A DNA stretch of 64,000 nt, taken from positions 1 to 64,000 of the forward strand of contig JAGARK010000038.1 in NCBI GenBank assembly GCA_017622295.1, given 5' to 3'. The DNA comes from Oscillospiraceae bacterium (GTDB lineage Bacteria; Bacillota; Clostridia; Oscillospirales; Oscillospiraceae). The position numbers and the translations under genes are program-made. This document shows positions 7,771 through 16,197 of this stretch, in pieces. Under the pieces are notes generated by a model. It had not been told where the DNA came from and did not search any database. It was given only the letters and a program-made list of their open reading frames with translations. The first letter of the stretch is position 1, and every line of letters begins with the position of its first letter.

Positions 7771-8895
7771 ATGAATATTGAATTTGATGTTTACAAGCAG
7801 AAGCTCAACGATTGCCATCCCGCTCTGGAAGGCCTGGCTGATTCCCTGAATCTGGAAGGTCTGAAAAATGAGCTGGAGCGCCTTCAGGCCATGCAGGAGG
7901 CTCCCGGTTTCTGGGATGATCCCGACAAGAGCCAGAAGATCGTGGTCAAGGCCAAGCAGACCGAGAGCAAGATCGAAAAGTACGAGGCCATGTGTGCCAG
8001 CTGGGATGATCTGATGACCATCTGCGAGATGGCTGCCGAGGAAGACGACGATTCCATGCTCGACGAGCTGAAGGAGGGCTATGACGCTCTGGTGGCTGCC
8101 ATGGAGGCCTGCCGTCTGCAGACCCTGCTCACCGGCAAGTACGACAAGAACAACGCTATGATGAGCTTCCAGGCGGGCGCCGGCGGTACTGAGGCCCAGG
8201 ACTGGTGCCAGATGCTCTACCGCATGTACACCCGCTGGGCTGAGCGCAGCGGCTTTACCTACAAGATCCTGGACTACCAGGAAGGTGACGAAGCAGGCCT
8301 GAAGTCCGCTTCCATCATGGTCGAGGGCGAGAATGCCTACGGCTTCCTGAAGGGTGAGAACGGCGTCCATCGTCTGGTCCGCGTGTCCCCCTTCGATGCC
8401 AATGCCCGCCGCCAGACCTCCTTCTCCGCCATCGAAGTCATCCCCGAGATCGAGGACGATTCCGAGGACTTCGAGATCCGTCCCGAAGACTACGAAATGC
8501 AGGTCTACCGCTCCTCCGGCGCCGGCGGCCAGAAGGTCAACAAGACCTCCTCCGCTGTCCGTCTGATCCACAAGTCCGGCATCGTTGTCTCCTGCCAGAC
8601 CGAGCGTTCTCAGTTCCAGAACAAGGAAACCTGTCTGAAGATGCTGCGAAGCAAGCTGGTTGAGATCCGGGAGCGTGAGCACCTGGCCAACATCGCCGAC
8701 ATCAAGGGCGTCCAGCAGAAGATCGAGTGGGGCAGCCAGATCCGAAACTACGTCTTCATGCCCTATACCCTGGTCAAAGACACCCGCACCGGCTGCGAAA
8801 CTTCCAATGTCAATGGCGTTATGGACGGTGCTCTGGATCCCTTCATCGAAAGCTACCTGAACTGCCTGGCCACCGGTAACTGGGTCCAGAAGTAA
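7771..8895 (+). CDS. prfB: Peptide chain release factor 2
   Basis: RF2 ends translation at UGA and UAA in the ribosomal A site. The SPF codon-recognition motif (RVSPFD) and the GGQ motif (GAGGQKVNKTSSAVRL) for peptidyl-tRNA hydrolysis are intact; length (374 residues) fits the family. The usual programmed +1 frameshift near codon 25 is absent: the region reads in frame through SLNLEG with no TGA. ATG 7771 is chosen because it places this region as in other RF2 proteins; ATG 7756 is also possible, and neither has a strong ribosome site. Confidence 0.93.
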   Translation: MNIEFDVYKQKLNDCHPALEGLADSLNLEGLKNELERLQAMQEAPGFWDDPDKSQKIVVKAKQTESKIEKYEAMCASWDDLMTICEMAAEEDDDSMLDELKEGYDALVAAMEACRLQTLLTGKYDKNNAMMSFQAGAGGTEAQDWCQMLYRMYTRWAERSGFTYKILDYQEGDEAGLKSASIMVEGENAYGFLKGENGVHRLVRVSPFDANARRQTSFSAIEVIPEIEDDSEDFEIRPEDYEMQVYRSSGAGGQKVNKTSSAVRLIHKSGIVVSCQTERSQFQNKETCLKMLRSKLVEIREREHLANIADIKGVQQKIEWGSQIRNYVFMPYTLVKDTRTGCETSNVNGVMDGALDPFIESYLNCLATGNWVQK

Positions 8896-8910
8896 GATAA
8901 AGAGTTTATT

Positions 8911-8938
8911 CCAACTGCCGGCTTCGTCCGGCAGTTGG
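8911..8938 (+). other. Strong hairpin without T-run after prfB
   Basis: CCAACTGCCGG pairs with CCGGCAGTTGG. No U-tract follows, so it may be a weak or factor-dependent terminator, or protect the prfB mRNA end. Confidence 0.5.
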
Positions 8939-8962
8939 CCTACATACCATGGAGATGGTTTT

Positions 8963-10078
8963 TTGAGTTATCGCAGAAACAGAGAAGGTAAATACAGCGC
9001 CAGTCGGTACAGACCCAAGCGGATGAATCTGTTTGGTTTGATCCTGCTGGACGCGGTGCTGGTGGGACTCATTCTTTTGACCTTCGCATTTTTTCATCAT
9101 GTGCTGCCGGCTATCATGAATGAGCTGCAGCGGGAGCAGGAGCAGCTGATGGTCACGGAAGCGCCCGAGACCCAGGCACCGGCAACCCAAGCTCCCGCAA
9201 CCGAGCCCCTTCCCACGCAGGAGGAGGAAACGGTGCCCCCCACAGAAACAGAGCCCGAGGTGGACAACCGCACCGAGTGGCAGATCAGATTCCAGGACCA
9301 CTTCACCGATGAAGTGGTGGTGACGGAGAAGTCCTACACCAGTCCCAATGTTTCCATCACCATCGAAACCGTCAAAGCCGGCGAGGGCAGCGATGTGGTG
9401 GTCTACCATGTGGCGGATATCTACATCGGCAGTATGGACTGCTTCACAACCTACACTGCCAACAATGAAATGCGCTATTTCGGCACCCAGGATCTGATGA
9501 AAATGGACGAAGCTGCCCAGGCAATCCTCGCCATCAGCGGCGATTTCCTGACCTATCAGAAGAGCGGCTTCCTGATGCGAAACCGCGAGATCTATGTGTC
9601 CGACAGCAATAACAACAGTCTGTGCGTCCTCTTCGAGGACGGCACCATGGAGACCTACGACGGCAGGGACTACGACATCGACGATATCGTAAGCCGGGGC
9701 GCGGTCCAGGTCTGGAGCTTCGGCCCCAATCTTCTGGATGCCGACGGCACCGTCCGGGACAGCTACAAGGTCTCCACCGCCGTCAGCTATACCAACCCCA
9801 GAAGTGCCATCGGCTACTATGAGCCGGGTCACTACTGCTTCGTGGTGGTGGACGGCCGCCAGAAGGGCTATTCCATGGGCATGACCATTCCGGAGCTGGC
9901 TGCCGTATTTGAGGAGTTGGGCTGCACCAGCGCCTACAATCTGGACGGCGGCGGGAGCGCGGTGATGGTCTTCAACCACGAACGTTACAGCCAGCAGAGC
10001 AATGGCGGCGACCGGAATCTGGGCGATATCCTGGTGATCCGGGAGCCTGTGACCACAGCAGAGGAGGGCGGAGAATGA
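8963..10078 (+). CDS. Membrane-anchored NAGPA-domain (phosphodiester glycosidase family) protein
   Basis: A 371-residue protein with one N-terminal transmembrane helix (about 22-45), a Thr/Pro/Glu linker (65-100) and an extracellular NAGPA/DUF2233 domain. Landmarks are ISGDF, WSFGPNLL, NPRSAIGYYEPG and YNLDGGGSA, which contain the conserved Asn, Arg and Asp-Gly-Gly-Gly positions. Related domains act on phosphodiester-linked sugars, and bacterial members are often encoded with cell-wall genes; the substrate here is unknown. The start is TTG 8963, supported by GGAGATGG 7 nt upstream. It overlaps the next gene by four bases (ATGA). Confidence 0.8.
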   Translation: MSYRRNREGKYSASRYRPKRMNLFGLILLDAVLVGLILLTFAFFHHVLPAIMNELQREQEQLMVTEAPETQAPATQAPATEPLPTQEEETVPPTETEPEVDNRTEWQIRFQDHFTDEVVVTEKSYTSPNVSITIETVKAGEGSDVVVYHVADIYIGSMDCFTTYTANNEMRYFGTQDLMKMDEAAQAILAISGDFLTYQKSGFLMRNREIYVSDSNNNSLCVLFEDGTMETYDGRDYDIDDIVSRGAVQVWSFGPNLLDADGTVRDSYKVSTAVSYTNPRSAIGYYEPGHYCFVVVDGRQKGYSMGMTIPELAAVFEELGCTSAYNLDGGGSAVMVFNHERYSQQSNGGDRNLGDILVIREPVTTAEEGGE

Positions 10079-10314
10079 AATTCTGGAGAGCGGCTTTGCC
10101 GAATCTGTCCATGGCCCTGAATGTGGCCCTTCTGATCGTGATTTATCTGGACCGCAGAAATCCCATGATGGGCTTCCTGGTGGGAGCGCCCTTCCTGGTT
10201 TTGGCTGTTAGCGCATGTGTGTGCTCCATTGTGACGGCCATCATCGTATACGCCGATTGGAGAAACAGAGGCGTCAGACGGGAAAACCGTGATTTTTCCG
10301 ATCCGAAAGCGTAA
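10075..10314 (+). CDS. Small two-helix membrane protein, unknown function
   Basis: A 79-residue protein with two hydrophobic segments (about 10-25 and 33-60) and a charged C-terminal tail. The start ATG overlaps the NAGPA-gene stop as ATGA, and GGAGGGCGGAG precedes it, so it is translated together with that gene. I do not recognise a family; it may be an accessory subunit of the NAGPA protein. Confidence 0.65.
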   Translation: MKFWRAALPNLSMALNVALLIVIYLDRRNPMMGFLVGAPFLVLAVSACVCSIVTAIIVYADWRNRGVRRENRDFSDPKA

Positions 10315-10331
10315 AAAACAAGAAAGTGCTC

Positions 10332-10360
10332 TTGCATTTTAAAACGGCCTGTGCTATAAT
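10332..10360 (+). promoter_or_regulatory. Promoter of secG
   Basis: TTGCAT (10332-10337), 17-nt spacer, extended TGC-TATAAT (10355-10360). Confidence 0.85.
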
Positions 10361-10444
10361 TGACAGGCTATTTGAAGCTTACAAGTGTATGGTAAGCGAT
10401 TTATCCGGTTTGTTTGCCGCGAGAAGCGGAGGGAGGTTAATACA

Positions 10445-10672
10445 ATGGAGATCGTTCTGACTGTCCTGGAGGCAATCGCCAGCATTGCTCTGATTCTGGT
10501 CGTTCTGCTGCAGTCCGGCAAGGAGGCCGGCCTGTCCGGTGCCATCGCCGGTGGTTCCGACACTTATCTGAGCAAGAACAAGAAGAAGGGCCTGGACCAG
10601 ACTCTGGCATCCGCTACCAAGTGGGTCGCTCTGGTTTGGATCGTCCTGACTCTGCTGCTGAGCCTGGTGTAA
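10445..10672 (+). CDS. secG: Preprotein translocase subunit SecG
   Basis: Small subunit of the SecYEG channel that aids SecA-driven protein export. The 75-residue protein has two transmembrane helices joined by the conserved loop with SGKEAGLSGAIAGGSDTYL, typical of SecG. AGGGAGG lies 8 nt before the ATG. It has its own promoter and terminator. In many Firmicutes rnr and smpB follow secG; here pepD does. Confidence 0.93.
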   Translation: MEIVLTVLEAIASIALILVVLLQSGKEAGLSGAIAGGSDTYLSKNKKKGLDQTLASATKWVALVWIVLTLLLSLV

Positions 10673-10693
10673 TCCACAAAAAGTGAAACATAC

Positions 10694-10726
10694 GACCACA
10701 GACAGAGCCGTCTGTGGTCTTTGTTT
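10694..10726 (+). terminator. Terminator of secG
   Basis: GACCACAGAC and GTCTGTGGTC form a 10-bp stem followed by TTTGTTTATTT. Confidence 0.85.
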
Positions 10727-10759
10727 ATTTGGGTAACCTCAAAATGAGGACTTTTTGAA

Positions 10760-10788
10760 TGGACATTTTTACCATTCTATGGTAATAT
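10760..10788 (+). promoter_or_regulatory. Promoter of pepD
   Basis: TGGACA (10760-10765), 17-nt spacer, TAATAT (10783-10788). Confidence 0.6.
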
Positions 10789-10821
10789 GATTTTGATATT
10801 TGAACAGAAGGAGTGTTTCAA

Positions 10822-12264
10822 ATGGATGCTGTGAAACTGGCAGGTCTGGAACCTGCTACTGTATTTGGTTTTTTTGAAGAGATCTGTGCCATTCCCCATG
10901 GCTCCCGGAATACCATGGCCATCAGTGACTACCTGGTGAACTTTGCAAAGGAGCGGAATTTGCACTGCATTCAGGATGAGGCAAACAATGTGATTATTTT
11001 CCAGGAGGGTACCTGCGGTTACGAGGATCATCCCCCCGTGATTCTCCAGGGCCATATGGACATGGTCTGCGAAAAGGATGCAGACTGTCCTCTGGATATG
11101 GCTGCGGAGGGTCTGGATGTGACCCACGACGGCAAGTCCGTTTTTGCCCGGGGCACCACTTTGGGCGGCGACGACGGCATTGCCCTGGCCTATGCCATGG
11201 CATTGCTGGATGATACCACCATTCCCCATCCCCCTCTGGAGGTCGTCATTACCGTTGACGAGGAGATCGGCATGCTGGGTGCGGCAGCCATCGACCTGAG
11301 CGACCTGAAGGGCCGCACCATGATCAATCTGGACTCTGAGGATGAGGGCATCTTTACTGTGTCCTGCGCTGGCGGCGCCACTGCCACCATCCTTCTGCCG
11401 GAGGAGCGCCGGGCTGTTTACGGCCCCTGCATCCGCCTGAGTGTCGATGGTCTCCAGGGCGGCCACTCCGGTGCGGAGATCCACAGAAACCGGGCCAATG
11501 CCAACAAGGTCATGGGTCAGTTTATGAGCCGCATCCAGGCCATGATGCCCCTGTGCCTGACCAGCTTTTCCGGTGGCTCCAAGGATAACGCCATTCCCCG
11601 TTCCTGCCAGGCCACCATGGTTGCCATGGGCACCAATCTGGAGCGGATCAATGACATCGCCGCAGCACTGCAGGCAGAGATCCGGGAAACCTATGACGAG
11701 CCTGAGGCAACGGTACAGGCCTTTGATGTGGATGCACTGGGCGGCAACGCCCTGACCACCGAGGTCACCGCCAAGGTCATCGCGCTGCTGTGCGCCTGCC
11801 CCAACGGCGTGCAGGCCATGAGCAAGGAGATGCCCGGTCTGGTTCAGACCAGTCTGAATCTGGGTATCGCCAAGCTCGGAAACGGCATGAGCCTGACCTT
11901 TTCCGTTAGAAGCTCCGTCAATGCCGAGAAGCAGGAGCTGCTGAAAAAGCTTCAGGAGCTGGCGCAGTTCCACGGCGCGGCATACAGCCAGATGGGCGAG
12001 TATCCCGCCTGGGAGTACAGAGCCGATTCCAAGCTCCGGGATGTGATGGTGCAGACCTATACCGAGATGTACGGCAAGGATCCCCAGGTGCTGGCCATCC
12101 ACGCAGGTCTCGAGTGCGGTCTGCTGGGCGAGAAGCTGCCCGGTCTGGACTGTGTTTCCATCGGCCCCCAGATGCACGATATCCACACCAGCCGCGAGAA
12201 GCTGGAGATCGCCTCCACCGAGCGGGTCTGGAAGTACCTGCTGGAAGTGCTGAAGAAGCTGTAA
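10822..12264 (+). CDS. pepD: Aminoacyl-histidine dipeptidase (M20 family, PepD)
   Basis: Cytosolic zinc dipeptidase that splits Xaa-His and other dipeptides. The 480-residue length is typical. Metal-site motifs are visible: LQGHMDMVCEK (His, Asp), TTLGGDDGIALAYA (bridging Asp), VDEEIGMLGA (catalytic Glu pair), DSEDEG, and IHAGLECG near the C-terminus; GGHSGAEIH marks the lid domain. GAAGGAG precedes the ATG by 8 nt. Single-gene unit with its own promoter and terminator. Confidence 0.92.
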   Translation: MDAVKLAGLEPATVFGFFEEICAIPHGSRNTMAISDYLVNFAKERNLHCIQDEANNVIIFQEGTCGYEDHPPVILQGHMDMVCEKDADCPLDMAAEGLDVTHDGKSVFARGTTLGGDDGIALAYAMALLDDTTIPHPPLEVVITVDEEIGMLGAAAIDLSDLKGRTMINLDSEDEGIFTVSCAGGATATILLPEERRAVYGPCIRLSVDGLQGGHSGAEIHRNRANANKVMGQFMSRIQAMMPLCLTSFSGGSKDNAIPRSCQATMVAMGTNLERINDIAAALQAEIRETYDEPEATVQAFDVDALGGNALTTEVTAKVIALLCACPNGVQAMSKEMPGLVQTSLNLGIAKLGNGMSLTFSVRSSVNAEKQELLKKLQELAQFHGAAYSQMGEYPAWEYRADSKLRDVMVQTYTEMYGKDPQVLAIHAGLECGLLGEKLPGLDCVSIGPQMHDIHTSREKLEIASTERVWKYLLEVLKKL

Positions 12265-12271
12265 GATAATC

Positions 12272-12306
12272 AAAATGACCTCACTGTCAGGTGAGGTCAT
12301 TTTTTT
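12272..12306. terminator. Terminator between convergent pepD and SpoVB-like genes
   Basis: AATGACCTCAC pairs with GTGAGGTCATT around TGTCAG, then a T-run. Its right arm overlaps the last codons of the minus-strand gene. Confidence 0.88.
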
Positions 12307-13780
12307 GTATCAGGCCCTTAAACCAGGCAATATCCTCCCGGCTCAGGATCCCGGTCAGAAAGAGGGCGCAGCCGAAGATTACCAGATAGGCCGCGATCCG
12401 CTGAAGGCTCCCGCCCAAAAAGGAAGCGGCGAATACCCCGAAGAGCATGGCTGAGATCGCCAGAACGGGAACATGGAAGGGGATGGAGATATCAGTGATT
12501 TTTATGAGCCTTCCAAGGCTCAGGATGAAATTCAGAAGATGCGTAATGAAAAAACTGATAAAGTAGCCTGCCATGCCGAATTTGGGCAGCAGCAGGTATA
12601 GAAACAGCACATCCAGCGCGGAGGTCAGAATGTTGTAGCGGACGCAGACCTTCTGCTGACCCAGCCCCTTGGTCATGGCATCGGTGACGCTGTCGCAGTA
12701 GAGCATGGGGATCAGGAGTGCATAGGCTCCCATATATCCGGCAGCCTCGGGACTATTGTATAGGGAAATGCATAGCGCCCGGGACTGGAGGAACAGGATG
12801 CCGCTGCACACCAGACCGTAGATCAGGGCGACCCGGAGACTTTTTTGTGTCAGGTAGCGGATGCGGCTGCTTTTCCCGGCGGCGGAGCACCGGGCCATCT
12901 CCGGGATCAGCAGCTCGTTGAGGCCGAACAGGATGGCCGCCGGGAACATGATCACCGGGAAGATCATGCCGCTGACCATGCCGAAGGCAGCCAGCGGGTC
13001 GGCTGTGGCGGTGTTCAGGGCCAGCCGTCTGGGGACCATCAGGTTTTCGGCGGTGTTGATGCCGGCTTTCAGGTCATCCGCCAGAGCCAGAGGAACTGCC
13101 GCCTGCATCAGTCGGCTTGCGACCGGAATCCGCCCGTCTGTTCCGCTGCGTTCGCGCAGTCTCAAAGCGACCAAACACACCAGTGTCAGACAGGCACCCA
13201 AAGAGCTTCCCAGCACCACCGCCAGACAGGATTTCCCGGAATCCGCACCCGCCCAGAAGGAAAGAAGTCCCAGCGTGATGACCATGGAGCAAATCTGCTC
13301 TGCTACCTCCACCGCAGCCAGGATACCGATGCGGTTCGCGGCGGTGAAGTACCCGGTCATGACGCCGCACAGGCAGACCACCGGAAGAAAGGCAGCAAAA
13401 AGCCGCAGAGAGTCAATGGTTCTGGTATCTGCGATCCAATTTTCCGCGATCCAGGGGGCGAAATGGTATATGGTGAAGGCAATGCTGCCGCTGAAAAGAA
13501 TGCTGTACAAAAGGCAGGCGGACAAAACATGGGTGATGTGTTTAGGTTTGCCCTTGCCGAGCTCCTCGGCGGTCAGGTACATGGTGGCGGTGCGGATACC
13601 GCCCATGCCGGCAACCATGGCAAGTCCGCCCACGGACATAGTCAGCTGCAGCAGGCCAATGCCCGCCGCCCCGATGCGGCCGGAGAGGTACACCTGAAAG
13701 GATGTCCCCACCAGGCGCAGCAGCAAATTCACGCCCGTCAGAAGCAGGGCGGAGTAAAAGATCGGAAGTTTTTTGGACAA
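12287..13780 (-). CDS. SpoVB-like polysaccharide/lipid flippase (MATE/MOP superfamily)
   Basis: Integral membrane protein of 497 residues with about 12-14 helices. The N-terminus (LLLTGVNLLLRLVGTSFQVYLSGRIG, discontinuously conserved) and the later AFGMVSGMIFPVIMFPAAI region resemble SpoVB/YtgP flippases of the MOP superfamily, which move lipid-linked wall precursors during spore cortex or surface polymer synthesis. The start is TTG 13780 with a GGGGGGG ribosome site that lies inside a hairpin (see 13788-13823). It lies downstream of nth on the same strand. Another lipid-linked sugar flippase role cannot be excluded. Confidence 0.75.
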   Translation of the reverse strand: MSKKLPIFYSALLLTGVNLLLRLVGTSFQVYLSGRIGAAGIGLLQLTMSVGGLAMVAGMGGIRTATMYLTAEELGKGKPKHITHVLSACLLYSILFSGSIAFTIYHFAPWIAENWIADTRTIDSLRLFAAFLPVVCLCGVMTGYFTAANRIGILAAVEVAEQICSMVITLGLLSFWAGADSGKSCLAVVLGSSLGACLTLVCLVALRLRERSGTDGRIPVASRLMQAAVPLALADDLKAGINTAENLMVPRRLALNTATADPLAAFGMVSGMIFPVIMFPAAILFGLNELLIPEMARCSAAGKSSRIRYLTQKSLRVALIYGLVCSGILFLQSRALCISLYNSPEAAGYMGAYALLIPMLYCDSVTDAMTKGLGQQKVCVRYNILTSALDVLFLYLLLPKFGMAGYFISFFITHLLNFILSLGRLIKITDISIPFHVPVLAISAMLFGVFAASFLGGSLQRIAAYLVIFGCALFLTGILSREDIAWFKGLIQKNDLT

Positions 13781-13787
13781 AAAGGAT

Positions 13788-13823
13788 CCCCCCCTTGTCC
13801 CAAGTGTATGGGGACAGGGGGGG
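13788..13823 (-). promoter_or_regulatory. G/C-rich hairpin covering the ribosome site of the SpoVB-like gene
   Basis: A C7 run with TGTCCC pairs with GGGACAAG and a G7 run with one bulge and an ATACACTT-type loop. The G-run is the only ribosome site for the TTG start at 13780. ATCCTTTTTG follows, so on the minus strand the same element could end nth transcription. Attenuation or translational control is inferred. Confidence 0.5.
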
Positions 13824-13832
13824 AATCAGAAC

Positions 13833-14459
13833 TCAGGGATTAAACTCCCTGCAGTGCATTGCCAGGGGACATTCACCGCATTTGGGATTTCTTGCGGTGC
13901 AGCAGTCACGGCCGAAGAGGACGATCCGGTGGCAGAAGTCGCTGCTTTCCTCGGGAGGGAGGATCTTTCGCAGCTGCTGCTCCACCTTTTCCGGCTCCTT
14001 CCCGGTGGACAGGCCCAATCGTCCGCAGATGCGGATGCAGTGGGTGTCGCAGACCACGCTGCCGGGAACGCCGTACAGATCGCCCAGCAGCAGATTTGCT
14101 GTCTTCCGACCAACACCGGGCAGCCGCAGCAGCTCCTCCATGGTGCCGGGAACCTTGCCGTTATAATCCGTCAGCAGCATCTGGCAGGCCAGGACGATGT
14201 CCCGGGCCTTGTGCTTGTAAAATCCGCAGGAGTGGACGTAGTTTTCCACATCCGCAATATCCGCTGCCGCCATGGCCTCCAGGGTGGGGTAGGCTTCAAA
14301 CAGGGCGGGGGTGATCAGATTTACCCGGGCGTCGGTACACTGGGCAGACAGCCGCACGGCGATCATCAGTTCGTAATCCTTGGAGTAGTGCAGGGCGCAC
14401 AGGGCATTGGGATACCGGGCGGTTAAGATATCAATGATGGAGCGTACTTTCTCTTTCAT
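13833..14459 (-). CDS. nth: Endonuclease III
   Basis: Base-excision repair glycosylase/AP lyase that removes oxidised pyrimidines. The helix-hairpin-helix LPGVGRKTANLLL (about 113-125) holds the catalytic Lys, and CDTHC near residue 137 the catalytic Asp. The C-terminal iron-sulfur motif C-X6-C-X2-C-X5-C is complete. 208 residues, normal length. AAAGGAG lies about 7 nt before the ATG. Confidence 0.95.
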   Translation of the reverse strand: MKEKVRSIIDILTARYPNALCALHYSKDYELMIAVRLSAQCTDARVNLITPALFEAYPTLEAMAAADIADVENYVHSCGFYKHKARDIVLACQMLLTDYNGKVPGTMEELLRLPGVGRKTANLLLGDLYGVPGSVVCDTHCIRICGRLGLSTGKEPEKVEQQLRKILPPEESSDFCHRIVLFGRDCCTARNPKCGECPLAMHCREFNP

Positions 14460-14523
14460 GGGAGGACTCCTTTACAAGAAATGCATTTTTATTTATCTTA
14501 TCACATTCATTGAAAAATGGAAA

Positions 14524-14559
14524 GCGGAAAAAAGCGGCGGGGTTTACACCCGCCGCTTT
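14524..14559 (-). terminator. Terminator of the SSB-like gene
   Basis: On the minus strand an 11-bp stem (AAAGCGGCGGG with CCCGCCGCTTT) is followed by TTTTTT. Confidence 0.85.
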
Positions 14560-14568
14560 GCTTCGTTA

Positions 14569-15171
14569 TTAGATTTCCGGCTCCGGAAACTCCGCCGTCA
14601 GGGCGGAGATTTCGTAGGCAGTCCGTTCCTCGGCACCAGCCTCGGTGAGTTTTGTGTAAATGCGGCTCTGGAGCCGTCCGTAAATGCGAATCTCCTCCCG
14701 GGTGTGGCAGCGGGAAGCCAGCTGGGCGGTTGTGCCCCAGAGGATGCAGGGCAGATAATCCGCCCGGCGGAAGGCTCGGGGGACTGCCAGCATCACATCG
14801 CAGATCTCCCTGCCCAGGGGCGTCCGGCGATAGATCGGCTCCTTACACAGGGGACCCTCGATACAGACGTCATTGACGGGCTCCCCATCCTCGGCGACCA
14901 CGGTGGCGGCGAAGACGAAGATCAGCAGATGCCGCACACCGTCTTCGCGGATATTGTGGGAGCGGATCTGCCCGGTGACGGTGAGCATCTCGCCGCCGGA
15001 GAGATCCAGAGTGTTGAGGATCGATTCCTCGGCAATGACAGGCAGGATATCCACCGCTCCGGACAGTCGGGGCACTTCCAGCATGAAGCGATAAAAACGT
15101 TTTTCGTGGTTTTCGTGAGAAAAGGCAGGCAGCGCCTGCAGGCTCCCCCGGAGCCGGATCTGATTTTCCAT
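14569..15171 (-). CDS. Single-stranded DNA-binding (OB-fold) like protein
   Basis: A 200-residue protein made of two similar halves (about 1-100 and 105-195), each with the strand pattern of an SSB/PriB OB fold: NQIRLRGSLQ...FYRFMLEVPR and NDVCIEGPLCKEPIYRRTPLGREICDVMLAVPR...YLPCILWGTTAQ. The second half is close to classical SSB (the R..G..IC...LAV.R...YLPCI.WG series). No acidic SSB tail is seen. ATG 15171 has GAGGTGG 6 nt upstream. A tandem OB arrangement suggests single-strand DNA or RNA binding; the precise role is not known. Confidence 0.6.
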   Translation of the reverse strand: MENQIRLRGSLQALPAFSHENHEKRFYRFMLEVPRLSGAVDILPVIAEESILNTLDLSGGEMLTVTGQIRSHNIREDGVRHLLIFVFAATVVAEDGEPVNDVCIEGPLCKEPIYRRTPLGREICDVMLAVPRAFRRADYLPCILWGTTAQLASRCHTREEIRIYGRLQSRIYTKLTEAGAEERTAYEISALTAEFPEPEI

Positions 15172-15220
15172 ATGTTCCACCTCAAGTTCACTGGTATGGA
15201 ACATCCTATGCAACCGGGGA

Positions 15221-15250
15221 AGAATAATGCCCCCATCTTCCGATGGGGGC
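15221..15250 (-). terminator. Weak terminator after the XRE protein gene
   Basis: GCCCCCATC pairs with GATGGGGGC; on the minus strand ATTATTCTT follows, a poor U-tract. Confidence 0.5.
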
Positions 15251-15259
15251 GAAAAGGTG

Positions 15260-15631
15260 TTATTGTATTTCCTTCAGAAGATCCTCTGGACTGACGTCGT
15301 AGAGCTTTGCCAGAGCCAGCAGATTGGATGTGGAGGGGTCCGAGGTACCGTTTTCCCACTTGGAGACTGCCTGACGGCTGACGCCCAGCCGTTCGGCCAC
15401 AAATTCCTGGGTCATCTGACAGCGGAGACGATGATCTTTCAGCGCGTCTCCCAGACTTTTGCAAACTGCGGCTTTTTCCTTGCGGACTTCGCCGGATTTG
15501 ATGTACTTACGCAAGGCTTTGATCAAAAGAATGATCAGGTAGAAGATGCCGCCGCAGAAGATCAGTTCAATCAGGATCAACAGACTGAAGATGATACTGG
15601 TGCCGACGGAAGCAGTTGATGTGGTTAACAT
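15260..15631 (-). CDS. Membrane-anchored XRE-family transcription regulator
   Basis: A 123-residue protein with a transmembrane helix at about 8-36 followed by an XRE helix-turn-helix (KDHRLRCQMTQEFVAERL and RQAVSKWENG, about 62-115). The HTH is typical of clostridial regulators. The membrane anchor in front of the DNA-binding domain is unusual and suggests signal sensing at the membrane. ATG 15631 has GGAG 9 nt upstream; a longer frame to 15658 lacks one. Confidence 0.72.
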   Translation of the reverse strand: MLTTSTASVGTSIIFSLLILIELIFCGGIFYLIILLIKALRKYIKSGEVRKEKAAVCKSLGDALKDHRLRCQMTQEFVAERLGVSRQAVSKWENGTSDPSTSNLLALAKLYDVSPEDLLKEIQ

Positions 15632-15729
15632 AGTGATTTCTCCTTTCGGTTTGGTCACTATTAAAGTATCAGGAAATGGTCGTTGCGTCCACCAACTATC
15701 CCGCTACTTTCAGTTGCGCGGGGAAAACG

Positions 15730-16194
15730 TTACGTTGTTTGTTCCAGTTTCTGCTTTTTCCACTGCATCAATGCCGGGCGGATGGGCGGAGAGAGATTCT
15801 CCGGGAGCTCGTCGGCGGCGAAAAACCGCAGCTCGTCCACTTCCTCCTCCTGCCGCTTCAGCTGACCGGAAAAGGCGCGGCAAAGAAACACGATATCCAC
15901 ATTGGATACCTCGTCGCCGTTGGGGTAGACATAGTGCAGCTCCGGGCCGGAGTAGACGCCGAACAGCTCCAGGGATTCGGCAACCAATCCGGTTTCCTCA
16001 AAAAGCTCCCGTCTGGCAGCGTCTTCCACCCTCTCATCCACTTCCAGTGAGCCGCCGCAGTAGCTCCAGCAGTGGTTGTCGGCCCGCAGCTGCAGCAGAA
16101 CGCGTCCCAGTTCATCCTCCACGATGATGCCTGATCCAACCTGGATCAGCGGCCGGTGGCCGACGAATTTACGAAGATCCAAAATGTATCCCAT
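15730..16194 (-). CDS. NUDIX hydrolase
   Basis: A 154-residue NUDIX protein. The Nudix box is complete, starting at GGSLEVDERVEDAARREL and ending FEETGL (about 47-70), giving the Mg2+-binding Glu residues that split nucleoside diphosphate-linked compounds. The start ATG is 3 nt after the stop of the YgiQ gene, so translation is probably coupled. The substrate is unknown; oxidised nucleotides or sugar nucleotides are usual. Confidence 0.85.
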   Translation of the reverse strand: MGYILDLRKFVGHRPLIQVGSGIIVEDELGRVLLQLRADNHCWSYCGGSLEVDERVEDAARRELFEETGLVAESLELFGVYSGPELHYVYPNGDEVSNVDIVFLCRAFSGQLKRQEEEVDELRFFAADELPENLSPPIRPALMQWKKQKLEQTT

Positions 16195-16197
16195 TGC

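Noticed and set aside
8911..8938. Intrinsic terminator after prfB
   Set aside because: The stem is strong, but there is no T-run on either strand, so I list it only as a hairpin.
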